A DNA stretch of 64,000 nucleotides. Source: Marinobacter sp. ATCH36. GTDB taxonomy: Bacteria > Pseudomonadota > Gammaproteobacteria > Pseudomonadales > Oleiphilaceae. The position numbers and the translations under genes are program-made. Every line of letters begins with the position of its first letter. The stretch's first letter is position 1. The notes beneath the pieces were generated by a model. The model was not told the DNA's origin and ran no database searches. It saw nothing but the letters and a program-made list of their open reading frames with translations. Shown here piece by piece: positions 27,659 to 35,200 of the stretch. Where the stretch lies: positions 682,001 to 746,000 of the forward strand of contig NZ_JAMJPL010000001.1 in assembly GCF_023555055.1 (NCBI RefSeq). The letters run 5' to 3'.

Positions 27659-28099
27659 GTGTTCAGGAACACCGGTGTTGACGGTGTTCAGGCTTCGGGC
27701 GGCAGCCTGTTCGAGAGACTGGAACAGGCTGCCGAACCTGCCGGGCAAAGCATGGGGGAAGTGACCCATGTGGTGGACTCCATCAAACGCCACCTGGTAC
27801 GACTGCTGAATGCCCATCCGGGCAACAGCGAGAGCGTGCCGGACCTGGGGCTGGTGGATTTCAACGACGCCACCCTCGGCACCCACGACCTGAGCATTCG
27901 TATTCGCAGCGCCATACGGCAGTGCATTGAAAAATTCGAGCCCAGGGTGAGCCGGGTTGATGTAATGGCAATGCCCCAGGGGCCGGATCCATTGCAGCTG
28001 CGGTTCCAGGTGACAGTCTACCTGAGTGTGGGTTCGGAAGACGATAAAACGACCATCGATTTGTTACTGGATGACAAGCGCTATTACCGGGTGATTTGA
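27659..28099 (+). CDS. tssE: T6SS baseplate protein TssE (gp25-like)
   Basis: A 146-residue gp25-like baseplate wedge protein. The conserved region is SVPDLGLVDFNDA followed by IRSAIRQCIEKFEPRVSRV, typical of the lysozyme-like gp25 fold. It starts with GTG directly after tssC. A 270-bp gap with two large inverted repeats separates it from tssF. Confidence 0.92.
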   Translation: MFRNTGVDGVQASGGSLFERLEQAAEPAGQSMGEVTHVVDSIKRHLVRLLNAHPGNSESVPDLGLVDFNDATLGTHDLSIRIRSAIRQCIEKFEPRVSRVDVMAMPQGPDPLQLRFQVTVYLSVGSEDDKTTIDLLLDDKRYYRVI

Positions 28100-28136
28100 A
28101 ATCACTGGCAATAGCTATCGGACAAGGATGAGAGAT

Positions 28137-28239
28137 CGGGCCAGGGGTTACTCCCACAAGTGTGCGGAGCCACGGATGGCGGAGCTCAAGCGCCCCAGGG
28201 ATGGGCTTGCAGCGTCTTTTGGGAGTAACCCCTGGCCCG
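28137..28239 (+). repeat. Inverted-arm repeat, copy 1 (tssE-tssF gap)
   Basis: Two perfect 20-bp arms (28137-28156 and 28220-28239; left arm CGGGCCAGGGGTTACTCCCA) enclose a 63-bp centre. The centre contains GTGCGGAGCC, GGATGGCGGAGC, CAGGGATG and CAGCG in this order, the same series as in copy 2 at 37864. The arms of the two copies differ but pair perfectly within each copy. There is no gene inside. The transcript could fold into a long hairpin with a conserved loop. Confidence 0.85.
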
Positions 28240-28251
28240 AGCTCGGAGCCA

Positions 28252-28343
28252 GAGGGGGACGGCGATACCTTTTCTTCTGGGAAAAAGAACTCGCTACGCT
28301 CAGACACCTTTTTTCCGGCAGAAAAGGCATCCCCATCCCCCTC
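28252..28343 (+). repeat. Second, imperfect inverted repeat before tssF
   Basis: The arms (about 35 bp each, starting GAGGGGGACGGCGATACC and ending CATCCCCATCCCCCTC) pair at roughly four of five positions and surround the motif TCGCTACGCTCAGACA. It follows copy 1 of the other repeat by 12 bp. It looks like another repeat family, perhaps REP-like, and lies 27 bp before tssF. Confidence 0.6.
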
Positions 28344-28369
28344 GATCAGACATTGGTGCAGTAGTCTTT

Positions 28370-30142
28370 ATGAAGTTGAATCGGTTTTACAGGGACGAAC
28401 TTAGCTTTCTGCGACTGCAGGGGCGGGAATTTGCGGATGCACATCCGCAGTTGACCCGATTTCTTTCTGAGCAGAGTACCGACCCGGATGTCGAACGGCT
28501 GCTGGAGGGCTTTGCGTTTCTGACAGGGAAGCTCCGTGAGAAGGTCGAGGATGAATTTCCCGAGCTGACGCATTCGCTGCTGAACATGCTATGGCCGAAC
28601 TATCTCAGGCCAGTGCCCAGTTGCACCATTATGCGGTTTGATCCGCAACTGCATGCTATCAGTGAGCGCCAGCGGGTGGAGCAGCATACCGAGATCAAGA
28701 GCCGGCCGCTGGGAGATGCCATGCGTCAGACCCAGTGCCGGTTCCGGACCTGTCGGGCGGTAGATGTGTTTCCGGTGAGTGTGGCGGATGCGCATGCCGA
28801 GCATTCCCGGGAAGTGTCTTCGGTGACCGTGGATCTGGCGTTGCATACCGATCAGCCGCTGTCTTCCCTCGGCTTTGATAACCTGCGCTTTTACCTGGGT
28901 GGCGAGAGCCATATTTCCGAGGCGTTGTACCTGTGGCTGAACCATTACCTGCAGCGTATGGAGCTGGTGGTCGGGGATTCGGTGTTTTCCATTCCGGCCA
29001 GCCAGTTGAAGCCAGTGGGGTTTGCCAACGATGAGGCATTACTGCCTTACCCCAAGAACGCCTACCCAGGCTACCGTATTCTGCAGGAATATCTGAGTTT
29101 TCCAGAGGCGTTCCGGTTTGTGGACATCCAGGGGCTGAAGGCTCGGTTGCCGGCAGTGCAGGCGGATGAAATCAGCCTGCGCTTTCACTTTAGCCGCATC
29201 CTGCCGCCGGATGCGAAGATCCGGGCGGAGAATTTCCAACTGTACTGCACACCGGCCATCAACCTGTTCACCCACGAGGCCGATCCGGTGGACCTGAACG
29301 GACGCCAGACGGAGTACCGCATTGCGCCGTCCAGCCGCTCGCCGGAGCACTATGAAGTCTTCAGTATTGAGCAGGTGGAAGGCTGGCTGGAGGGCCGGTC
29401 CGGGCGTGGGGAGCCTCGGCTATATACCGCCTTCGAGAGCTTCCAGCACGAGGTCGAACGGGATCGTGGCCGCACTGCGCTGTATTACCGGGTGAAGGCC
29501 CGGGAAAGTGTGCGTGGGGACGGGTTTGACCACTACATTTCCTTCGTGCGCGGGGACGAATCCGAGTGTATGAATCGGCAGGAAGCGGTATCGCTGACGC
29601 TTACCTGCACCAACCGGCAGTTACCGCATCAGCTGGCGGTGGGGGAGATCTGCATGGCGACGGAGACCACGCCGGCATTTGCCTCGTTCAGCAACATTAC
29701 CCGGCCCACCCACACCCTGCGGCCGACACTGGATGGCAGCCTGCTATGGACACTGGTCTCCAACCTGTCGCTGAACTATCTGTCGCTGCTGGATGTCGAC
29801 GCCCTGCGAACGGTACTGCGGGTCTACGATTTTCGCGCACTGGTGGACCGCCAGGCGGAGCGGGTGTCCCAGAAGCGCCTGGCCGGCATTCTGGATATCG
29901 AAACCACGCCGGTGGACCGGATGGTCCGGGGCCTGCCAGTAAGGGGGATCCGCTCGGTGATGCGGCTGGACCAGCAGTCGTTTGCCTCGGAAGGGGATCT
30001 TTACCTGCTCGGTACGGTGCTGAGCCAGTTTTTCGCGCTATACGCGAGTATTAACGCATTTCACCAACTGGAAGTGGTGAATACAGACAATCAGGAACGG
30101 TACACATGGACGTTACAGCAAGGGCAACAGCCTCTGATGTAG
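28370..30142 (+). CDS. tssF: T6SS baseplate protein TssF
   Basis: The 590-residue product begins MKLNRFYRDELSFLRLQGREFA and continues with DVERLLEGFAFLTGKLREKVEDEFPE, the standard opening of TssF (VasA). TssF and TssG form the baseplate wedge with TssE and TssK. The gene is complete and overlaps tssG by 37 bp. Confidence 0.96.
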   Translation: MKLNRFYRDELSFLRLQGREFADAHPQLTRFLSEQSTDPDVERLLEGFAFLTGKLREKVEDEFPELTHSLLNMLWPNYLRPVPSCTIMRFDPQLHAISERQRVEQHTEIKSRPLGDAMRQTQCRFRTCRAVDVFPVSVADAHAEHSREVSSVTVDLALHTDQPLSSLGFDNLRFYLGGESHISEALYLWLNHYLQRMELVVGDSVFSIPASQLKPVGFANDEALLPYPKNAYPGYRILQEYLSFPEAFRFVDIQGLKARLPAVQADEISLRFHFSRILPPDAKIRAENFQLYCTPAINLFTHEADPVDLNGRQTEYRIAPSSRSPEHYEVFSIEQVEGWLEGRSGRGEPRLYTAFESFQHEVERDRGRTALYYRVKARESVRGDGFDHYISFVRGDESECMNRQEAVSLTLTCTNRQLPHQLAVGEICMATETTPAFASFSNITRPTHTLRPTLDGSLLWTLVSNLSLNYLSLLDVDALRTVLRVYDFRALVDRQAERVSQKRLAGILDIETTPVDRMVRGLPVRGIRSVMRLDQQSFASEGDLYLLGTVLSQFFALYASINAFHQLEVVNTDNQERYTWTLQQGQQPLM

Positions 30143-31122
30143 CCGAGCTGCAACCCGTTCTGGGCAATGCACGGCGCTACAGCTTTTTCCAACTGGTGGA
30201 CCTGATCCATCGCCATCACGGTGATGATCTGGAGCGGTCCCAGGACGAACAGCCGCAGCGCGAGCGTATCCGCTTCTCGGCGTCGGCCGGCCTGGGCTTT
30301 CCGGGTAGCGATGTGGTGTCGGCGGTATCGCCGGAACATGAGCACGCGCCCTATCAGTTGGAAGTCAGTTTTCTGGGGCTGCACGGTTCGCAGTCGCCTT
30401 TGCCGGGGTATTACCTTGAGGATCTGGCCTGGGAAGCGGGGCAGAACCTGGGCATACGTCGCCACTTCCTGGACTTTTTCAATCACCGGCTGGTGACGCT
30501 GTTCCACCGGGCGTGGCGCAAATATCGCTACTACGTGCGGTTCCAGCCCGAGGCGTCGGACGGTTTCTCCGAGCATATTTTCTCCCTGGTGGGTCTGGGA
30601 GACCCGCAGGTCCGGGCGGCAACGCCGGTCAACTGGTCGAAGATGCTGGCTTATGCCGGACTGATGGCGGGTCGCAGCCGTTCGCCAGAAGTTGTCAGTG
30701 GCATCATCGGGCACTGTTTCGATCTCGATGATGTGGATATTGAGCAGTGGGTATTGCGCCAGGTAGCTATTCCCCAAGACCAGCAGACCCGACTGGGGCA
30801 GGCCAACGTCGCCCTGGGCCAGGATACTCTGGTGGGTTCCGGCATTCGCGATCGCAGTGGCAAGTTCATCCTGCGCATACGCAACCTGGACCGGCAGCGA
30901 TTCGCGGATTTTCTGCCCAACGGCGAAGATCACGACCGGTTGGTGAAGCTGGTGGAGTTCGTCACCCGGGAGCAACTGGCGTACGACCTGGAGTTGCAGA
31001 TGCGCCCCAGGGACGTGAAGCCGATGCAGTTGGGTGCGGACGTGCGACTGGGCTGGAACTCGTTTGTAACGCCGGAAAAGGCCAGGAAGCTGCCAGCGGT
31101 GCGGTTGCAGATACGCCGTTGA
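30106..31122 (+). CDS. tssG: T6SS baseplate protein TssG
   Basis: A 338-residue TssG (VasB) protein. Typical stretches are YSFFQLVDLIHRHH near residue 27, FLGLHGSQSPLPGYYLEDL near 95 and FFNHRLVTLFHRAWRKYRYY near 125. It dimerises on TssF in the baseplate wedge. The start lies within the end of tssF, indicating translational coupling. Confidence 0.95.
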   Translation: MDVTARATASDVAELQPVLGNARRYSFFQLVDLIHRHHGDDLERSQDEQPQRERIRFSASAGLGFPGSDVVSAVSPEHEHAPYQLEVSFLGLHGSQSPLPGYYLEDLAWEAGQNLGIRRHFLDFFNHRLVTLFHRAWRKYRYYVRFQPEASDGFSEHIFSLVGLGDPQVRAATPVNWSKMLAYAGLMAGRSRSPEVVSGIIGHCFDLDDVDIEQWVLRQVAIPQDQQTRLGQANVALGQDTLVGSGIRDRSGKFILRIRNLDRQRFADFLPNGEDHDRLVKLVEFVTREQLAYDLELQMRPRDVKPMQLGADVRLGWNSFVTPEKARKLPAVRLQIRR

Positions 31123-31166
31123 CCTCAGTGGACTGAGTAATGTGATTGAGTAAAAGGAAACCGGAT

Positions 31167-32495
31167 ATGGAACATCAACAAAGCCGCGGCCTGAAACTGG
31201 TGGTCAGCAACCCCACCCAGGTTGCCAGCGGTCGGGCGCGGGAGCATGTGTTCGGAACCAGCGGCGGCTCCATTGGTAGCGCAGGCAGCGACACCTGGCA
31301 GTTGTCATCCCATCGCACCGGAGCTGTGCCGGGCCATGCTGAGGTGCGGTTTATGGACGGCGTGTTCTGCCTCATCGACCGCAGTGGCCGCACCTATATC
31401 AACAGTGGCACCCAGCCGGTCGGTCGTGGCCGCCGGGCGCGCCTGAAGAGCGGTGACACCATCACTATCGGGCGATATCAGCTCAAGGCGGAAGTCGTCA
31501 GTGGCCAGAGGCAGGACAGCGCCCTGCCAGAGGAAGTGGAAGACACCACGCTGGTGAACGTGGACGAAGGCGAACTGATGCGGGCTGAAGAACGTGAACG
31601 GGAAACCGTCGGTGGTGAACCGCTGCATGGTTTGCAGCCGGCTCCGGGTGAAACCTTCAGTGAGGATCCGTTGCAGGCCTGGTCACGGTACTCCGGAAGT
31701 CATCGGGAAGAGGATGACAGCGATGAGCGGGATTTCCTGCTGGCGGACAAACCGGAGTGGCACGCACGTGATGGCGCAGTTACAGATGAGTATAGGGAAA
31801 ATCGCGACGTAGCCATGGGGCTGCCTGTGCGAAAAGGAGAAGGTGACAGGATGTCTGAAACCACCAAGCCGGCCCGCCGTCGCGTGCCAAACGACCAGAG
31901 CCGCCAGCACATCAGCGGCGCCCCGCTGTTGCGCGGTATGGACACCGACCTGGGCTTTGCTGACAGCGATGAGATGCGCCTGTTCCTGGAAGAGGCTGGC
32001 CAGACCCTGAAAGCCACGGTGGAAGGCCTGCTGGCCCTGCACCAGGGTGAGGACAGCCGACACCAGGCACTGCGCACCCGCCTGCAGCCCATCGAGGACA
32101 ACCCACTGCGACTGGGCGAGGATTACAACGAAACCGTGCAGACCCTGTTTGCCAGTCAGCGCAGCCCGGTGCACCTGTCGGCGCCGGCGGCGGTCAGTGA
32201 AAGCCTGCAGAGCCTTCACCATCACCAGATCGCCACGCAGACGGCCATCCGTGAGGGGCTGGACGCCATTCTCCACGCGTTCTCACCGGAGGCGTTGTTG
32301 CGCCGGTTTCACGGTTACCGCCGTGGACTGAAAACCGACGAAGACGAAAGCAACTGGGCTTGGGAGATGTACCAACACTATTACCGGGAACTGAGTTCCA
32401 GTCGTCAGCAGGGGTTCGAGCGCCTTTTTCAGGAGGTGTTTGAACAGGCTTACGATCAACAACTGCGTCAATTACAGAGGGAGAACCTGTCGTGA
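31167..32495 (+). CDS. tagH: FHA-domain T6SS protein (TagH/VasC)
   Basis: The N-terminal 100 residues form a forkhead-associated domain (GGSIGSAGSDTWQL ... GHAEVRFMDGVFCLIDRSG), which binds phosphothreonine. The C-terminal 200 residues are the TagH/VasC-specific helical domain. The start at ATG 31167 follows AAAGGAAACC; a TTG at 31146 is in frame. No PpkA kinase or PppA phosphatase gene accompanies it, as in the V. cholerae cluster. The stop overlaps the tssJ start. Confidence 0.9.
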   Translation: MEHQQSRGLKLVVSNPTQVASGRAREHVFGTSGGSIGSAGSDTWQLSSHRTGAVPGHAEVRFMDGVFCLIDRSGRTYINSGTQPVGRGRRARLKSGDTITIGRYQLKAEVVSGQRQDSALPEEVEDTTLVNVDEGELMRAEERERETVGGEPLHGLQPAPGETFSEDPLQAWSRYSGSHREEDDSDERDFLLADKPEWHARDGAVTDEYRENRDVAMGLPVRKGEGDRMSETTKPARRRVPNDQSRQHISGAPLLRGMDTDLGFADSDEMRLFLEEAGQTLKATVEGLLALHQGEDSRHQALRTRLQPIEDNPLRLGEDYNETVQTLFASQRSPVHLSAPAAVSESLQSLHHHQIATQTAIREGLDAILHAFSPEALLRRFHGYRRGLKTDEDESNWAWEMYQHYYRELSSSRQQGFERLFQEVFEQAYDQQLRQLQRENLS

Positions 32496-33025
32496 AGTAC
32501 TGCAAATGGAGTTTGCTGGTCGCCATTCTCGTTTTTGCGGGGTGTAGCACCCCCTACAACGCAGTTACCAAAACCGCCAAGGTGATGTGGGACCCGGATA
32601 TCCCCGTGGGTTACCCGGAAGACCTGCCCAGTCGGGTGGACCTGACCATGCTGGCGGAGCCGGATGTGAACCCCAACGAATCCCTGGCCCCCACGCCCAT
32701 CGCGTTCCAGATCATCCAGATGCGGGATAGCTCACGGCTGATGGCGGCGGATTTCGATCAGCTGCTGGGTGAGCTTGAGCCCTCGCTGGGCCGCAATTAT
32801 ATCGATCATAGCGATTACACCCTGGTGCCGGGACAGTTCAAGTTTATCGACCCGTTCGAGATTGCCGAGGATACGCGTTTCATCGGCGTAATTGCCTTCT
32901 ATGCCTACCCCAACCTGTCCCAGTGGAAAAAGGTTGTGAAGGTGGATCCCATCGGCGGCCGCTACCACCTGCTGGTCAATCTGCGCGAGCGTGAAGTCAA
33001 ACTCAGAAGGTCGGATGAGTCCTGA
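32492..33025 (+). CDS. tssJ: T6SS outer-membrane lipoprotein TssJ
   Basis: A 177-residue lipoprotein with a lipobox (VFAGC at residues 14-18) after a hydrophobic signal, and the transthyretin-like TssJ domain (FKFIDPFEIAEDTRFIGVIAFYAYPNLSQWKKV). It anchors the TssLM membrane complex to the outer membrane. It starts with GTG overlapping the tagH stop and its own stop overlaps tssK. Confidence 0.94.
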   Translation: MKYCKWSLLVAILVFAGCSTPYNAVTKTAKVMWDPDIPVGYPEDLPSRVDLTMLAEPDVNPNESLAPTPIAFQIIQMRDSSRLMAADFDQLLGELEPSLGRNYIDHSDYTLVPGQFKFIDPFEIAEDTRFIGVIAFYAYPNLSQWKKVVKVDPIGGRYHLLVNLREREVKLRRSDES

Positions 33026-34359
33026 TGTCTGCAACTAATCGAGTCGTCTGGAGTGATGGGCTGTTTATCAAGCCCCAGCACTTCCAGCAGCAACAAAGAT
33101 ACCTGGAGCACCAGATCAACGAGCGGGCTCTGGCGGTTTCCGATTACCTGTATGGTTTCAGTGACCTGGAGCTGAATTCCGAGTACCTGAGCTTTGGCCG
33201 GGTCGGCCTGGTGAGGGCCAGCGGCCTATTTCCGGACGGAACCCGTTTCTGCCTGCCCCAGGACGATGTCATGCCGGAGCCTCTGGAAATCACCGACGCC
33301 TCCGTGGCTAACCAGGTGGTGTACCTGGCCCTGCCACTGGGCAGCGAGAGCCTGGCGGAAGTGGAGTGGCCGGAAGCTGCCATCGCCGGCCGGTTCCGGG
33401 CTCAGAGCGAGGAAGTCCGGGATCTGCATTCCATCGACGGCGATTCCCACACCATCGACGTGGCCCGGGTGGCTCCGAAGCTGATGCTGGAACGGGACGA
33501 TCGCAGTGCCTACGCGGCCCTGGCAATCGGTCGGATTCTGGAAAAACGCCCCGACGGCAGCCTGGTGATGGACCCGAACTTTATCCCCACCATGCTCAGC
33601 GTGCGTGCAGCGCCCCGGCTACAGCGTTTCGTTGGGGAAATGGCAGGGCTGATGAGGGAAAGGGCCAGGAACATTGCCGAGCGCGTGGGTGCCCCCGGGC
33701 AGGGTGGCGTGGCGGATGTGGCGGATTTCATGCTGCTGCAGATGCTTAACCGTGCCCATCCCCGTTTCCTGCACCTGGCGCGGCTGCGCCAGTTGCACCC
33801 GGAGCGCCTTTACGAAGCCCTGTTGGAGCTGTGCGGCGAACTGGTGACCTTCACCGACGAGAACCGTCTGCCACAGGAATACACCGCCTACGACCACGAC
33901 GTGCCGGAGGATTCGTTCACACCATTGATGCAGGTACTGCGACAGTCACTCAGTACGGTACTGGAGCCGCGCGCACTGGCCATCCAGCTGCAGCAGCGCC
34001 AGTACGGCCTCACGGTGGCGCCAATCCAGGACGCGCAGCTGATCGGCCAGGCCGAGTTCATCCTCGCGGTGAAGGCGGACATGCCCCTGGACGACCTGCA
34101 CAAGCAGTTTACCCAGCAGTGCAAGGTGGCATCGGTGGAGAAAATCCGCGATCTCATCAGTCTGCAGCTGCCGGGGATACCGCTGTCGGCCCTGCCGGTG
34201 GCCCCCCGCCAGTTGCCGTATCACGCCGGGTTCGTGTACTTCCGGTTGGACGACCAGAGCCAGGCCTGGCAGATGCTCGACAATGCCAGCGGCTTTGCGT
34301 TCCACGTGGCCGGCAGTTTCCCGGGAATGGAAATGCAGTTCTGGGCAATCAGGAGCTAG
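33025..34359 (+). CDS. tssK: T6SS baseplate-membrane linker TssK
   Basis: A complete 444-residue TssK. The opening NRVVWSDGLFIKPQHFQQQ is diagnostic for the family, as is the C-terminal VYFRLDDQSQAWQML. TssK trimers connect the baseplate wedges to the TssJLM complex. It is one base into the tssJ stop and three bases before tssL. Confidence 0.97.
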   Translation: MSATNRVVWSDGLFIKPQHFQQQQRYLEHQINERALAVSDYLYGFSDLELNSEYLSFGRVGLVRASGLFPDGTRFCLPQDDVMPEPLEITDASVANQVVYLALPLGSESLAEVEWPEAAIAGRFRAQSEEVRDLHSIDGDSHTIDVARVAPKLMLERDDRSAYAALAIGRILEKRPDGSLVMDPNFIPTMLSVRAAPRLQRFVGEMAGLMRERARNIAERVGAPGQGGVADVADFMLLQMLNRAHPRFLHLARLRQLHPERLYEALLELCGELVTFTDENRLPQEYTAYDHDVPEDSFTPLMQVLRQSLSTVLEPRALAIQLQQRQYGLTVAPIQDAQLIGQAEFILAVKADMPLDDLHKQFTQQCKVASVEKIRDLISLQLPGIPLSALPVAPRQLPYHAGFVYFRLDDQSQAWQMLDNASGFAFHVAGSFPGMEMQFWAIRS

Positions 34360-34362
34360 ATC

Positions 34363-35190
34363 ATGGCAGATGCACCGGTGATGGATTCACCCAATGGCAA
34401 CACGGAAGCAGGTGGCAGTGCGTTTGATGACCTGATGTTCGCGGACAACAACCGCGATGGGCGCGTGGGTGACCAGGGCTTTGGGAACGACCAGTTCCAA
34501 CTGCGGGGCCTTGAGGATAACCGGCTGATCGACGCCGCCACGCCCCTGTTAGGCCTGGTTATCCGGGTGCGTAGGCTGGCGGACTTCCACGGAGTGGAAA
34601 ACCTGTATCAGCAGGTGGTGGACGAAGTGGCCGCCATCGACCGGGAACTGGTGGAGCAGGGCTACGAGCGGCCGACCGTGGTGGCCTATCGCTACGTGCT
34701 TTGTGCCTTTATCGACGAAGCCGTGCTGGGTACTGACTGGGGCGCGCACAGCATCTGGTCCCAGCATTCGCTGCTGTCCCGCTTCCACAACGAAACCTGG
34801 GGTGGCGAAAAGGTATTCGCCATCACTGCCCGCATGGAGCAGGAGCCTGAGCGTTACCGCGACATGCTGGAGTTCATCTACCTGTGCCTGTGCCTGGGAT
34901 TCGAAGGCCGCTACAAGGTGATGACCAACGGCCGGGACGAATACGAGCAGATTATCCGCGGGCTGAACGAACAGCTTCGTGGACTGCGTCGCGACGAAGA
35001 ACCGCAGCCGCTGACAAACGCGTTGGCCAACGTAACCCCGGCCCGCAACCGGCTGCGAACCGGGCTGCCCCTGTGGGGCATCGGAGGGCTCTTCGTAGCG
35101 GCCATGGCTGGGGTATACACGCTTTACAACATAGCGCTGAACGAACGCATCAGGGATGTGCTCAGCGTACTGGAACAACTCCCGAAATAA
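34363..35190 (+). CDS. tssL: T6SS inner-membrane protein TssL (DotU/IcmH type, no OmpA domain)
   Basis: The 275-residue protein has the cytosolic DotU domain (YRYVLCAFIDEAVLGTDWGAHSIW and EKVFAITARM) and one transmembrane helix near the C-terminus (GIGGLFVAAMAGVYTLYNIAL). There is no C-terminal peptidoglycan-binding domain, so cell-wall anchoring must come from another protein or be absent. It forms the membrane complex with TssM and TssJ. Confidence 0.95.
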   Translation: MADAPVMDSPNGNTEAGGSAFDDLMFADNNRDGRVGDQGFGNDQFQLRGLEDNRLIDAATPLLGLVIRVRRLADFHGVENLYQQVVDEVAAIDRELVEQGYERPTVVAYRYVLCAFIDEAVLGTDWGAHSIWSQHSLLSRFHNETWGGEKVFAITARMEQEPERYRDMLEFIYLCLCLGFEGRYKVMTNGRDEYEQIIRGLNEQLRGLRRDEEPQPLTNALANVTPARNRLRTGLPLWGIGGLFVAAMAGVYTLYNIALNERIRDVLSVLEQLPK

Positions 35191-35200
35191 GGAGATCACT

